DNA of 64,000 nucleotides from Tetraselmis striata (Eukaryota; Chlorophyta; Chlorodendrophyceae; Chlorodendrales; Chlorodendraceae). The DNA lies in assembly GCA_006384855.1 (NCBI GenBank), contig VCJN01002569.1, forward strand, positions 45,689-109,688. Direction: 5' to 3'. A program made the translations under genes and the position numbers. Positions 11,919 to 24,452 of the stretch are shown here, piece after piece. Numbering within the stretch: the stretch's first letter is position 1; every line of letters begins with the position of its first letter. The notes under the pieces were generated by a model. The model did no database searches and had not been told where the DNA came from. It was given only the letters and a program-made list of their open reading frames with translations.

Positions 11919-12299
11919 ACATTCCATCCCGGCCCAAAAAAAGTAGACCCATGGGATACGCAAGGGAAGCGGGCGGGGTATTCGGCGGACAGGGCACGAT
12001 GATTAGTGTGCGTAAGCATAACCACAGGGACAAGATTGTGTCGGGCATAACCATGGAGCATATCACTACGAAAATTCAGGTTAGCATATGGCCCCCAGGC
12101 ATCGTGGAATACGGGATGGCAGTGCATAGTTGAAGGCAAGCGGAGTTGGCAGGAGTTGGCAGGCGGACTTGGCAAGCTGACTGCAAAGCAATATGTGTGA
12201 CGTTGCCATAGCAAAAGGCAAGCGGAGTTGGCAGGCGGAATTTGACAAGCTGACTGCGAAGCAATATGTGTGACGTTGATATCCAGGTTGTATTGGGGC

Positions 12300-14900
12300 G
12301 AGTTTAACGGTTGGCATATGCTACATATATATGCTTAATACTCAGGTATTGGCAAGTTCTAACTTTTTAGTAATGTATTTCTGCATCTGGTATTTTGGCG
12401 ATGTCAATGTAATCCGCAGAGTCCACGTGTTGTTATAAGAAGTTAGCGGGTGTGAGCGGGTTTGTTCCGTAGCGGGCGTCAAGCGGAGTGCATGTAGTTG
12501 CGGATTGGTAGAAACCGACGAGGGATAAGTTATTTGGCCAGGCGTCATTATGTAACGAGCACGAGCGGATCATGTTTTGTCATAACCGAGGTGAAGCGGG
12601 GAGTGCGGTCTTCCATTATTATGCGACAAAGGTCGTGGGGGCGGAAAATATTGTAAATAAGAAAAAGCACAAGCCGATGAGCGTCTAGGTGGATACGACA
12701 AGGGATGAAGTGGATTTGTATTGTAAATGTGTATACAAGTGTGGGTGTAGGGGCAAAGATATTTCGCAGAGGGCGGCAGGCCAGTGATAACAAATTTTAT
12801 GGGAAAAAATACCTAGGGGCAGATGTGTGGATGTACGGGAGACACGGGGCCTATAGGTTGTTATGAAAATTATCGCAGGTTGGCAGGTAGGCAAGTCTGT
12901 GGGCAAGCCCTATTGCGCATAATGGGTCACCATATGTTTTCCAAATAGTAGTGCGGCATCAAGCAAGGTGGCCGGCAGCGTGGGTACAGTACTTCCGGAA
13001 TGACCAAATCAAGACAGAACATGTCCGAGGCGGGCATGCATATATACTATCCAGCATAACCCGTTGCTGGAATTCTATTACGTGATTGCGAATACGGTTA
13101 CAATAGTCGTAGTTTGCTTCGGTGGTATAGTTGTGGCGAATGGCCGATTATCAATTCGGGATTCACTTGAAGGTGGAAGTAGTGCATGGTAAATACTAGA
13201 GAAGATCGGGCAACGTGTTGGTAGGTCTGTGTCAAGAAGTTGAATGTCGTGTTTTGTCAAGTATTGGCGTAAATCCGGACGACGAGACCGGGCATCGGCC
13301 TCATTCTAAGAGCTTTTTATTGCAATATAATATGTCGAGCACGGGCTTCCAGGTGTGGGCGGGGGTCAGTGGTTTGCTAGGTATGGTAGTGAGTGACGGC
13401 GGCTTGGGTGGGCAGGTGACGGAGAGTGGTATGCATAGTGTGGTCTGAGCGTGATCTAAGAACCATTTTGTATAAAGCAGCGTCATATTGTCAAAGCGTA
13501 TTAATGCGAAAAAGTTCTTACTGGGCATAGGTGCCGTACTTGGCGTGGGTATATCGTGAAACTTTGGTATTATAGGCGCACTGCCGTCGGAAGTGTCCCT
13601 TTGCAGCTTCCTAAAGTAAGATAGCGGTTAAGGCGTATGCATAAGCATATATATTTTCTGTAAGTGCGTAAAAGGTAAGCCACAAATATTATGAAAGGGG
13701 TGTGGTCATGCGATAGTATGTATATTCATTCCATCATTACGATATAAACTGCCGTATTCAAAAAATAATAACGTTAATTGTGGTGCGGGGGTCAATTGCG
13801 AATGGCCACAATGTTTGGAAGGGCGCGTGCCCCGTTGGCTATGTAATGGCCCAACTATTCTTGTTGGTTAAGGCAGTTGCAGCAGCATGTGATGTTTGGC
13901 AAGCAAAACAAGTGTGGTTTTCAGGTGTATGTAGTGTTCATTAAGGGGGAGACACCAATACCAAAACGTTGTCAAACTAGACAGGAATAAACGCGGTGTT
14001 ATGCGGATGCAAAATAACGTTACTCAGCATCAAGCGTTGAATCGCCGATGGGCTATTGGACGGTCCAAATGTCATGACCTGGAATTCGAAAAGACCGAAC
14101 TGAGTTTTGAACGATACTGTGTGGACATCCGTATATGTTTGATTGCAGGATGGTGTTAGCCTAAAACTCTGTCGAGGGCGGAATATATACAATATAGCCG
14201 GATAGCATATCTACTGTGAGCATGGTGGCGCGTGGTAATGGGAATCTTATTCGGCGGTTATATATATATATATATATATGTCGGGAGTCAATGCAAATGC
14301 GCATGCCAGCATTGCATGTTCGGACAAATAGGATAAGTGCAGCATAAGGCGCGGAGGCAATTACCCAATAAATTCTGTGTCTAAAAGGGCGCTTAATTGC
14401 GTTGTGTGTTTTTTTTCTGATTCGGCAGGTGCTGAGTGGCAATGTGTTTTGCCGGCGGTAGGTGGGCATCTTAGAGCAATGGCATTTCGAAGTTGAAGCC
14501 GGGGCGCTATCGCTTGAAGGGAATTTCAACGGCTGGCATGCTTGTTTATATGTTTAAGTATAAAGATTTCAATTCGTTATAGTACATAATGAGCAGAATA
14601 GATCACTCGGTGGTAACAACGGAAAAATCGCGATTTAATTGATTGAGCAACAGTGCGTCCGTTGCGTCGCACTCACGAATTACGGCGTAAGAGAAGACAT
14701 CACAGGGATCCTTGTAAAGCCATGGTGTTGGCATGTATATCGCATCAATGGTGTTGGCATGTGTATCAATAGAGCGAGGTTCGGCCGGATATAGGTGACA
14801 GTGTGGCCGCCGGGAAGCGTAATTTGGGTGCCGGAAGCGATACTGTGGTCGCCTGCGTATCGACAGTGCTGTCCGCAAGATAAGCATCGACGACCCAGTT
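12300..14900 (-). mobile_element. Ty3/gypsy-like LTR retrotransposon fossil
   Basis: This AT-rich stretch carries minus-strand remains of a reverse transcriptase at about 13977-14192. Its FKTQFGLFEFQVMTFG block is typical of the Ty3/gypsy RT. Fragmentary frames on both sides (for example 14603-15008 and 13078-13528) would fit other pol parts but are not assignable. No LTR pair was found. The element is heavily broken, apparently in many places, and looks old. Its limits are approximate. Confidence 0.6.
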
Positions 14901-14980
14901 GGTCGGTGGCATAGGCAGGTTGTCAGGGGCAGATGTGGCGATGTGGCCGAAATATGCGTCTTCAGGGTAATAGGGGATGA

Positions 14981-15403
14981 GGCTCCGAAACCAGTGAAAG
15001 CAATTCAAAAGATCCGATCATGTCACATACACGCGGGCAACCGCATATATAGCCATACAGCCGGTACACGGGCAGCCGAGTACTGGTGTACCGCGCTATA
15101 CTAGTATCGATACCGGGCAGCCGAGTATCGGTACGAGTATAGCTAACATTCCATCCTGTCCCATCCATGGACGACTGATTCGACTCTCCGGGTGATAGGG
15201 AGTTTCGAACCAGTGACCACCTGGATCGCAGCCAAGGCTCCGAAACCAGTGAAAGCAATTCAAAAGATCCGATCATGTCACATACACGCGGGCAACCGCA
15301 TATATAGCCATACAGCCGGTACACGGGCAGCCGAGTACTGGTATACCGCGCTATACTAGTATCGATACCGGGCAGCCGAGTATCGGTACGAGTATAGCTA
15401 ACA
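14981..15403. repeat. Near-perfect direct duplication, 168 bp, offset 255 bp
   Basis: Bases 14981-15148 and 15236-15403 are almost identical, from GGCTCCGAAACCAGTGAAAG to GAGTATAGCTAACA. The unit contains internal repeats of ACCGGGCAGCCGAGTA. The 87-bp spacer includes TTTCGAACC, which resembles a tRNA B box on the minus strand. The near identity points to a recent duplication. Confidence 0.9.
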
Positions 15404-15883
15404 AGTAGTTCCGGAAAGCCACAGCATGTATCGACCGTTGATGCCACGACGCCCTGTTGCAAGGACACGCGGACCGGGTTACAGTGTCTTGCGGGACAAC
15501 AAGTGGCCACCCCGACGACACGGACGTCCTCCTCCGTCCGTCCGCGCCGATTTGTTGCGTAGTTGTCGTCGATGACAACCCTGACGAGCAGCGGCCATGG
15601 TGCCGAGCGCGTCCACCTCACTTAAACCTCAAGAGTTGACTACTGCGAGAGGGCGCTCCACTGCGAGAGCCCCGAAGGCATGTACTGCGACTCGACTTCG
15701 GGTGTTGAGGTTTAAACCCCCCCAACGGAGACCCCCCAGCTCCAATTCCTTGCCGTGCGCATCGCTACCCGAAAACGTCCCAGCTGCAAAGCCAGGGCGA
15801 AAATGGGATAACGACCTCGGGCGCACGAGTAGGGAAACGCACACTACCGAGGGGTTGTTTGTCGCTGCCTGCTGTTGTAACGC

Positions 15884-16205
15884 ATGTGCGCGGCACGACT
15901 ACTCACTACCGGGTGGATGAACCTCGGTGCGGACTTGTTCAGCCTCAGAGACCCTCGCGCGCACAAGTACGCAAAGCCGCTGCCGAAGGCAGCGAGCTGG
16001 AAGGTGGAAGACGAGTTGCCGGTGGCTGTCCTAAGTAGCTCCCCGGCCGGGAGCGCAGGGCTCGCGGGCGATGGGGCAGCCCGTACCAAAACCCGATGGT
16101 AACAGGTGCTTAACCGCTTGAAACCACTACAGACCGTACGGGTTGCACTAGGACAGTTTTAATCCGTTAGGAAACCCCATGAACACGTTTAGTTCAGTAC
16201 AGATA
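15884..16205 (+). repeat. Element C, copy 1, with conserved ORF end
   Basis: About 300 bp match 50600-50925 in the same orientation. Both copies keep a plus-strand frame with the block KAASWKxExEL followed by VAV and a Ser run, and here the frame ends at 16102. The shared downstream part includes GCACTAGGACAG. Protein-level similarity between diverged copies suggests the frame was once under selection. The family was not recognised. Confidence 0.55.
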
Positions 16206-16459
16206 ATTAGCCATGTTGTCGTACCCGTATCAGTACCATTACATGACAACACATCACGATTTATGTCCGCCAGCATCAACGCATGGTCTCCGTGGTTGTA
16301 ACCAAATTATTCCGCTCGTCTCACCAACCTGTCATCACAATCGGTCCAGCGTGTTTTTTTCATATACGGAATGATGACGGCACGCTATAATATAGCAAAA
16401 ACTATACGACCGTGACCCCCTAAGGATTTATTTGCGAACAAAACTGGGACTGCGAAAAA

Positions 16460-18082
16460 TAGGGCAGTTCCGATTTAATGTTATGTTTTTGGTTCCCCCC
16501 CCCCCCTCCTCAACTATCTTTTGTTAGGTCTGACAGTACTTAGAACACGCCCTCAGCTACATAAAACTCCCACTGGCGTAACTTCCCTGAACTCTTTCAA
16601 GGCATGGCTGTGTGCAGCGGCAGGGTGTTCCTGGCCATATGCAAGCATAAAACGGAAAGGGGGTGTTGGGGCACGTTTTGGAACCATAAGCAGCAAAATA
16701 CAATCAGCATCAAGGCAACCCAACCATATGATGGCCCTATCCACCCCTCTATGTAGTGTTGTTCTGCCGCTGACGTGCTGTATGTCGCCACTACTTGCTG
16801 CTATTGTTGTGGTTGCTCTGCCCTCTGCTCACCCCTGCTACGCAATGTTGCCTGCCTATCTAGCTCATGCAAGATCTCATCACAGTTGGCGCCCCTCACG
16901 AGCACTTGGTATTCATCCCGCTCACAGTTTCTGCATAGGGGCAAAGCTATGTTGTAGCTCAGCATCAATCAGGCCTCCATCTGCATCAGCACCTGCCCAT
17001 CAGCGCAATGCATCATCAGCGGGCGCAACATAGCATGGAAGGCATTAAGATAAGGCACGGGGCAGATATGAGGCGGGGTGCGGAGATGGCAGCAAGTCTC
17101 ACATGATGACCCTGCGCACACGACGCATAAGGTGGGGATGTACTCCGAGGCAAGCGGGGTTCTTCTTGTGCGTGTGCTACTCAATCTCCACGGGGATCGC
17201 ATAGGTCATGCGGTAATCGCTAAGAAAGGAAGCATGATGAGGATGATCCTCATCCAGGGGTTGCATGCCGCAAATGAAGATGTCCGAGTTCTTGGCGTCC
17301 ATCTGCAAGGCCATTGGCAGCCAGCCACCTGCACCACGGGATGATCAGTGCCATGTAGTAAGATGCACTTGATGTATATGCATGACATGTTGCATGCAAG
17401 TAGGGGGGCGGCACAGGAATCCACCGCGCCAGTTTCTGATCCACGTCCCACGAGAACTTGTCGGTTGGCACGTCACACATCGCCTTCCATATCTTCTTAT
17501 GCAACCTGCCGGTGATGTCATACTTGTATTGGGGCTAGCGCCTTCTGCCTCCCGAAGCGGTGGTGACCTCTATGTGTTGCACGCATGATGCAGATGTTGG
17601 CGTCGGCTCTCGGGACGAGCCGGCTCTCGAAGCCGGCAACCGCATGCTCCAGGAGCTCGTGGAGAGTGTGCGTCTCTAGCCACTGCCTATTAAAGTCCAA
17701 TACACTCTTGCCCATGAGCCTGCCTTCCCACACCACAGACAGCTTCAAGCCGACTTCGTCGTCGTGTGCCATCCGTGGCGACGATGACGGCCAGCGGGAG
17801 GTAGCGCGTGGCCGTCTAGCCTGGCGTAGCGTCGCCGCCGCTATAGTCTGTACGGTGTGGGATGAAGGCATCGTTTGCCTAGATGATATACATACCGTTG
17901 CCAAGGCATGCGGTGCGGCGCGGTGAGAGACCGAGCTCATGCCACCAGCCGCCGAGTACTGCTTATTTTAGTACTTAATGAAAGTTTCAACCCCAAATTA
18001 AAGATCACCCCCCCCCCCCCCCCCTCGGTTTCTCCGGGGGTTCGGTACCTAAAACATACCATTTAATCGTAGCAGCCTAATA
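16460..18082 (-). mobile_element. Family B DNA transposon, copy B1, with terminal inverted repeats
   Basis: The left end, at about 16460, reads CCGATTTAATGTTATG and continues to TTTTTGG and poly-C. The right end, reverse complemented from 18082, reads CGATTAAATGGTATG, then TTTTAGGTACC. That is 22 of 26 matching bases, so these are terminal inverted repeats. C tracts lie just inside both ends (16495-16506 and 18007-18024). A minus-strand frame at 17518-17940 contains WEGRLMGKSV, shared with copy B2, and is the best candidate for the element protein, but it was not recognised as a known transposase. Length is about 1.6 kb. Superfamily unknown. Confidence 0.7.
17518..17940 (-). CDS. Family B internal ORF, 140 aa, unrecognised
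   Basis: An open minus-strand frame inside transposon B1. The central segment with MAHDDEVGLKLSVVWEGRL matches the segment MANDDEF and VIWEGRLLAKSV in copy B2 (48805-48990). Conservation between diverged copies argues that it was coding. No DDE motif or zinc finger was found in this fragment, so it could be part of a larger spliced gene. Confidence 0.4.
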   Translation of the reverse strand: MSSVSHRAAPHALATVCISSRQTMPSSHTVQTIAAATLRQARRPRATSRWPSSSPRMAHDDEVGLKLSVVWEGRLMGKSVLDFNRQWLETHTLHELLEHAVAGFESRLVPRADANICIMRATHRGHHRFGRQKALAPIQV

Positions 18083-19978
18083 GGAAGTTCTTATTACCAT
18101 CACCTCGTTCGGGACGCGGGAGATAAAGATTTCCCCGCGGGTTACGCCATACCCGGTGGTGAGGGTCTCCCGCGCCTCCCGCGTGCGCGATAACAGGTTA
18201 TTGTGCGGAACGGGCGTATCGCGTGACAATAGCATACTTACGGCTTGCGCGACTTACGCCGGCTTGATTTTCAGGGTTTATGCTCGGGTATGAGGGTTTC
18301 GGCCCAGGTCCCATTTTTCCTACCCCCGTGGGACGACCCGTACGTACTCACACGCTGTCGTAAACACGTGCCGCAAATAACGACTACGTCATCACCGCGC
18401 GAGCAGCGGTGGAATTGTTCGGCGGCGCGGACACGGCAATGCACAGCCGCAAACGATACATGGTAGCGCTACTGCAGCGTGCGGTGTATGAGTTTTCCGC
18501 CGTCACGCAGTGGGATAAGCAGCACGGTCTTATCTTCCCATGCTAGCCGCGGATTTTTGCCGGGGGATCTGCCGCCTTTCGGCCCCTGCGGCATGCATGT
18601 CCTAGCATGCGGTGGCCGTGCCTACGTCGTTGCCTCCTCGTCGCAAGTTGCGCTTAATGAAGAATGTTCGAACGCTGGGAAGCTCTGCTCGTCCGAAGCT
18701 CGGTCGGATCGCGTGGCGAGCCGCCCCGAAACAACCCTCTACTTGCAGGCAACGTACTAGCTGTCACTGCTACCGGTACAGAGAAAGCGCGACGGGAGTG
18801 GGCGGTGTACGGGTTGCTAATGGTCATGCTGGGCGGCGGGCACCCTAGTGTTGTGTCACAAAACATTGACAAACTACCCCATCCAACCACTGCGAGGTAA
18901 GTTACGCGGTTGCCAGATAAATCATGCCGATACGATTGCTTGTACTCGGCGACGTCGTCGTTTCTTACACAATCAGCCGTGTGTGATATGTTGTGATGAC
19001 TCCTTGCGACATGGTGAGGATAGTGACGGCTTTATCGAAGACGTTCCCGGTAGTCCACCAGCAGGTAGTAATCGGAAGCGGGCGCCACCATGCATGACGA
19101 TGAATATCAACATGATCCTCCCTTTAAGGATCTTCCCGTGAAGAAGGCCCCGCCGTCGTGGATATATGATAAGCAACAGCAAGGACCCTTTTTCAGCATT
19201 CGACAACAAATGGAGAAGGGATGGGCCAAGTTGTAATTTATTTACATACTGCTATGCATTGATGGTCACGATAGAGACAATGATGGCACTGACCCATGCA
19301 AGCAGTAGTCAAGCCTCATCCCATGCCGCCACATGTTTGCATGTGGCTGAGCATGAGTTTGACAACATGAGAATGAAGGGGGTGGAGATACATGCTTTTG
19401 TTATGAAAAAATATATACGCAACGATGCAAAGGCTGGATAGGAAATATGTGCCATAGAGCAATATATGCACAAATCAGACGTAAATGGTGTAAATCTGCT
19501 AAGACATGTGGGGCACCATCCATATAGCCCCAGCAGAGCTGCAGCATAAGGTTTGTATAGCATCCATATGAAGTAGGCTAAATGCCTAGCATATTTACAT
19601 CGCAGTTGGTACCCGTTCGGCTCGGGCATGAGGCCGTGAGCATAGGCCCCCTCCGTGCGTGAGCCGATCGGGCAATGCCCGTCCGTAGCTAACGCATGTA
19701 GTACGCCGTTTTCGAGCACTAGTACGAAGAACAAAACAGTATTACATCGGCGAATTTACATACTATACACTGATTAAAGGTTAATGAAAAAAGTCCCGCG
19801 ACGTTTATATTTCACTATTTTTCCAATGTGAGGCTGCTCGGAAACCTAGAAAGGGCAACCGAGCGAAAAGGCAGCCTTAAGAGCACCCGGTGGCGGCAGC
19901 CACAGCACTAGCACCCACACGAACAGTGCAAACGCGCCCCGCCACAGAAGAGGTGTCAATAAGCCACCTCCGGCGTGG

Positions 19979-19979
<1 letters not shown>
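18083..19979. other. No gene supported
   Basis: Short frames occur on both strands, but none has recognisable domains or a partner copy. The 19309-19734 minus frame (141 aa) is open but has no known motif. Confidence 0.4.

Positions 19980-20062
<83 letters not shown>
19980..20062. repeat. Compound microsatellite (TC)n(AT)n(GT)n
   Basis: Three dinucleotide runs are joined: TC to about 20012, AT to about 20032, then GT to 20062. Confidence 0.98.
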
Positions 20063-20064
<2 letters not shown>

Positions 20065-20606
20065 CATAACGTTTTGGAGCTTGTGCAGGTCGCCCCGGAG
20101 ACTACTAGCACCAATTGAGGGGCTTAGAATCTGTTGTGATGTGTGGGCTCAATAGTGGAGCCCTTAAATTAGTACAATTAACAACTTCTTTTGTTAACAT
20201 TCGTTCATTAAACATGTTATGTTGTTCACTTGTGAAAGTTGCCTTTTTTTTGAGCCATTTTGCACGAAATTCTCAAAACGCATGTTTTGGAGGCACAATT
20301 GCACAAAATCCCCTTGGTTGCACTCGATTTCACTATCTACCCGCGCAATACGTGCAAAATTGGGCATGCGCAGAGCGGATGCGAGGAAAAACCTAAGTCA
20401 GGACGCGCGCCACCCCATCAATTCATTGCGTTTGACGTCGTATGATCGTGGGGCAAGCGTGCGAGGGGAAATACTTGAAGTGTCTAATTGTTACAGTGCT
20501 CAAATCGCATTTTCTAATGGGCACGAGTAGCCAACACTCGCACCCCCCCCTCCCGCCCCCCACAAAGGCCCGTACAGATACGTACGTACAACACCACTGT
20601 CTATCA

Positions 20607-20804
20607 TTATATTGTCAACATGTCCAAAACGCACTTCTTCTCGTCTGCATTGAAGCGGTGGTCGTTGATGAGCAAAGTGGCAAACAAGTTGCATTTGGTG
20701 AAACGCTTGGCCTTCGGAATCTTCACATGCGGAAACAATTGAAGCCACGCTCGGCGGAAGGAGGAAATTGATGCGTGCTTCCCTAAATCAATTTGGGGAC
20801 ACAA
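20607..20804 (-). pseudogene. Unrecognised minus-strand coding remnant
   Basis: A 65-aa frame with a protein-like block (FRRAWLQLFPHVKIPKAKRF, then TKC). Basic, helical blocks of this kind followed by Cys occur in element-encoded proteins, but the family was not identified. Neighbouring minus frames to 21020 may belong to it. Weak call. Confidence 0.25.
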
Positions 20805-21091
20805 TGAAAGTTAGTGAATGTTGCCGATTGAAGTCAAATACCCATTACTAGGACCCGCGGAAAGGAAGCACTCACTGTTACGATCCTTGCAGTCGGCAAC
20901 ATACATCAAGTTGTACACTCGGGACTTCCTCATCCAGCATGCATGGCAACTAGCATTGCGCTTGCCCGCCAGACACGGTTTAGTATGTATGCTCAAGCCT
21001 GCCGCTAGCGTAGGTATCATAACAAATTCACCTACTGTCGTACCTCGAACTATGGTAGGTACTGCCAGTCGCTAAGTAACTATATATTTAC

Positions 21092-21135
21092 AGCATGAGC
21101 TAGCAGCAGAAGGCGATATCAGAAAATCACCATAA
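21092..21135 (+). repeat. Dispersed short motif, copy 1 (about 45 bp)
   Basis: The core CATGAGCTAGCAGCAGAAGG is followed by CGATATCAGAAAATCACCA. Full or partial copies lie at 21471-21492, 44212-44245, 44415-44460 (minus) and 62203-62245. Confidence 0.75.
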
Positions 21136-21199
21136 AAAGTCGCTAAGTAACCGAACCCAGCATCATTACCCATGCATACTCGTACAGTGCTCGACATAT

Positions 21200-21560
21200 T
21201 AACAATAGCGCGACAGTACTTGCTATAGCCGCGATGCCGCCAGTACTACTGTAGTAGTATAACACTTGTAGTAGTATAATAATGTAGTCGCTCGTACAGG
21301 CCAGGCCAGGACAGGACAGGGCAGAACGCCACGAGGTGCATCCAGGAGACCAGGACCCGCTCCGCAGGCAAGATATAGCCCCCGACCGCGGTAAGGATTA
21401 CCCGGTACCAGAAATAGCATAATAATTTACTCGCCAGCTACGGGCGGTAGTAGCAGCGACTACTAATAGTTACATGAGCTAGCTGCAAAGGGCACTCTAG
21501 CGACTACTGGTTTGGATTACAAAAGCAACTACTGGTACTACTTTTCTAGTACTACTTGTA
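21200..21560. repeat. Low-complexity region rich in AGTA / GACTACTGG words
   Basis: Many imperfect repeats of GTAGTAGTATAA, AGCGACTACTGG and CAGGACAGG. Similar words recur at 44040-44160. No gene was seen. Confidence 0.6.
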
Positions 21561-22085
21561 GCAGCAGGTGGATTTGTTACTGTCCTTTTTGTAATTCACA
21601 CCTGTACTGGTAGGGACGGCTTGCGAGGCCATACCATGTACTGATCGAGTACACGCGGTCATCGTCGTGCCACCTGCGTGCGCGGGGGCTGTCTTCAGAT
21701 ACCTGCGTCTCGTCCGTCTACAGGTATTTGCAGTTTCGCACAACTAGCGGCATTGACGACAACCAGCAGCGGCCTGCTCAGACGCAAGCACTGTTATGGG
21801 CATGATCTCTCGGAGCTTAGGGGCTCGGGTGCCGTCGGGGTCGCGATGGGCAGTTGCAACTTTGTGATGGCGGGTCCAGCGGACGCTCCTACGCGGGCGC
21901 GCGGCATAGAATGATATGTATATAACGCTGTATATAACGCTGTGTATGTAACGTAGTTGTGTGTGACGACGCAACTACGATCGGGTGGCTCGGTCGCGCA
22001 ATTTGTTCATCCACAGGTGTGTATCTGTTTATCTGTTCATTGCGTATGTGGTGTGGTATGATGTGCAACACAACCCCCTCGAGTC

Positions 22086-22170
22086 ACCATGCGTCCGTCC
22101 ACCGGATGGGCGCACCATGCGTCCATCCACAGCATGGACGCACCATGCGTCCATCCACAGCATGGACGCA
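22086..22170 (-). repeat. Hairpin repeat array A, 28-bp unit x 3
   Basis: Each unit holds GCGTCCAT and ATGGACGC arms around the 7-nt loop CCACAGC. The first unit is diverged. A single further copy is at 22289-22311. Orientation is opposite to the arrays at 24 kb. Confidence 0.9.
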
Positions 22171-22390
22171 TGGCGACTGTGGAGGGAAACGAATACCAAA
22201 TCCGTATACCATGTTCGATACGAAAGGAGCTCCTTACCTCAAAGCGAATATACTCGTTGATGTACTCAGTTATTTTTTTATGTGCCACGCGTCCATCCAC
22301 AGGATGGACGCAAATATATTCCCGCCAGATAATAATAGCCTTGCTTGAAACGGACAAGGAATGGACACACTCGGCTGTACTAATAGAAGG

Positions 22391-23035
22391 CTAAAGTAAT
22401 GAAAAGGCACTCGCTCGGAGCAAGGTTCCGTTGGGCCTCTTCCACAATTCCTGCTTCGACTCTTCGCGGGAATAAAGGTAGGAATTACCTTGAGCGGGGG
22501 ATGGAGGAGACTCCTCCGGTTGGAGCGCGAGCTTGAGTCGGGCAACGAGGATATCGCGTGAGCGATTCTGCCCCTCCGCATGCATCTCCTTACGGGTCTC
22601 GCGAACATCAAACAAGAATTCGTCGCGGCAACGTGCGTCCACCATCGTGGGTGCCGATGGGTCAAGGGGCGAGCCAATGAGTCGAAAGAGGCACTTGTTG
22701 CTTTTGCAACAAGGATGAACGGCCTTGCGGTCGAGCGTGTGAGTCAACAACAAACGCGCACGAGAGGATGCCCTCTTGGGTATCGCGACGAAAGCTCAAA
22801 CCGGTGGTCTTTCCTCCACCAATCGCGCCATCGCGTTGAATGTAGCGATACTCGGCTTGGCCAAGCTTACCGGAATTGCGAGGTTTATTTGGCACGACAC
22901 AAGTGCGTGAATCGGCTTGGAAGATGAAGTGAGCGCCATCGGATAGGAAGGGGGAGGTGGGGATGAGCGACGGCGAGAGACTGTGAAATGAGAAGAACCT
23001 TGATGGTGGACCGCCCTACGATCGTCCTCAGTCAA
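22391..23035 (-). pseudogene. Minus-strand coding remnant between the hairpin arrays
   Basis: Overlapping minus frames (22391-22753, 22662-22895 and 22796-23035) read as protein-like pieces. The most convincing is the charged segment around RDEFLFDVRETRKEMHAEGQ, which has the character of a helical tail. No domain was named. Because it is bracketed by inverted hairpin arrays, it may belong to one mobile unit. Confidence 0.3.
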
Positions 23036-24060
23036 ACCTTGGGTGGTATTTCGGATTGTATGTTGACTCGTCGGTCAAAGGTTGCCCTCCATATCTGTGG
23101 TTGCGAGCACCCGGTCAACGCAAATCATATACCGATCAATCGCAGTACATCGTACAGTATGGATTTATTTATCGAACCAGTACTACTGTAAAACTACACG
23201 AATTGATATGCTATACAATACATTCCGTAATACATCGAACGATATTAATCGGTATAATATTTATTATCATATATGCGCTCTTTCAGTACTTCGTGCTAAA
23301 CCCCTGTGGCGGCGCCGCCGCCATCGGGCCCAATCTGCTGACCAAGGGCTGCTGACGAGAGTTCATAACTCACTTCTCCACCACCCTCAACACCACCATC
23401 TACTTCCTCGCGAGCCTGCCCAGACATGTCCGCCGCGTTCCCGGTACGGACCGAGCCTTGCCATTTCCTTTGCCTGAACCTGACATGTGGTTGGATGCGG
23501 TATCGTTCGCGACCGAGCAGGTCAAGCGCGGGATCAGGTCACCCCATCTGCCCAACGCCCCTATCGGTCAACCACCAGGTAACGCTCATGGACCCACAAT
23601 TTCGCACTTCGCCCAGCCTCGCCCACCTCAAATGACAAGAGTCGAGTCTTGCACCGCTAGCCTACCCACGCAACCTCGGGCTCTCTGTGTCTCCACATTG
23701 TTATATATGTTGTTGTACTGACCAATATGTGCCGATGGCGCTGCTATGCGCATGCAGACGGCGGCCACTCGGCCGCCCGGCCTCAATCCTCGATATCGAA
23801 GATATGGAACTCGCCATCGACAGCTCTACTCTGCGAATAGGAGTCCCACCCTGCTAGGGGCAAGAGTATACGTAACCACCTGCAACTGAAACGCGGCAGG
23901 TGAGAGAGGCATCGTCCATCTTTTTTAGCTAAATATGTATTTCAAGAGCCCTTGCTTTCAGTAGATGCCGGGTTTCATATATTAATGGACATTCTAAATA
24001 TCTCATTTCCTCAGGGGTAATACATGGTATTTATTTGGTTTTGTAGTAGCATGTTTGCCT

Positions 24061-24240
24061 GCGTCCATGCTGTGGATGGAAGCATGTGTCCATGCTGTGG
24101 ATGGAAGCATGTGTCCATGCTGTGGATGGAAGCATGCGTCCATGCTGTGGATGGACGCATGCGTCCATGCTGTGGATGGAAGCATGTGTCCATGCTGTGG
24201 ATGGAAGCATGCGTCCATCCACAGTGTGGATGGACGCAAT
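24061..24240 (+). repeat. Hairpin repeat array B, 25-bp unit x 7
   Basis: The unit GTCCATGCTGTGGATGGA, then AGCATGT, repeats at exactly 25 bp (starts 24063, 24088, 24113, 24138, 24163, 24188, 24213). The last unit is a 27-bp palindrome (24211-24237) with perfect 13-bp arms. Apparent ORFs here on both strands are repeat artefacts. Confidence 0.95.
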
Positions 24241-24452
24241 GGTCCTAATCTATTTGATCCATCTTAGCGCCTAAAGGCGGCCCGTATCCAGCGAGTACCC
24301 TACCGGTACCGGTACATGTGCCCATCCTATGGTTGGTCTAAGGATGTGCCCATCCTTTTGATGGACCATCGCGTAGTCAGCGTAGTACATTGTCGCATTT
24401 ATTTGTACTCGGTAGTAAGTATAGCGATTACCGGTACGGTACCTGTATAATT

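Noticed and set aside
11890-11920. Telomere-like repeat (AGGGTTA / TAACCCTAA)
   Set aside because: There is only one unit on each side of a 6-nt loop. It is the end hairpin of element A and has no tandem array.
15160-15240. tRNA gene on the minus strand with GGTTCGAA
   Set aside because: The B-box-like word is present but the T-stem and the other arms do not pair. At most a remnant.
24003-24274. Overlapping ORFs with repeated MDACVHPQHG-like text
   Set aside because: They are translations of the 25-bp hairpin repeat, present on both strands.
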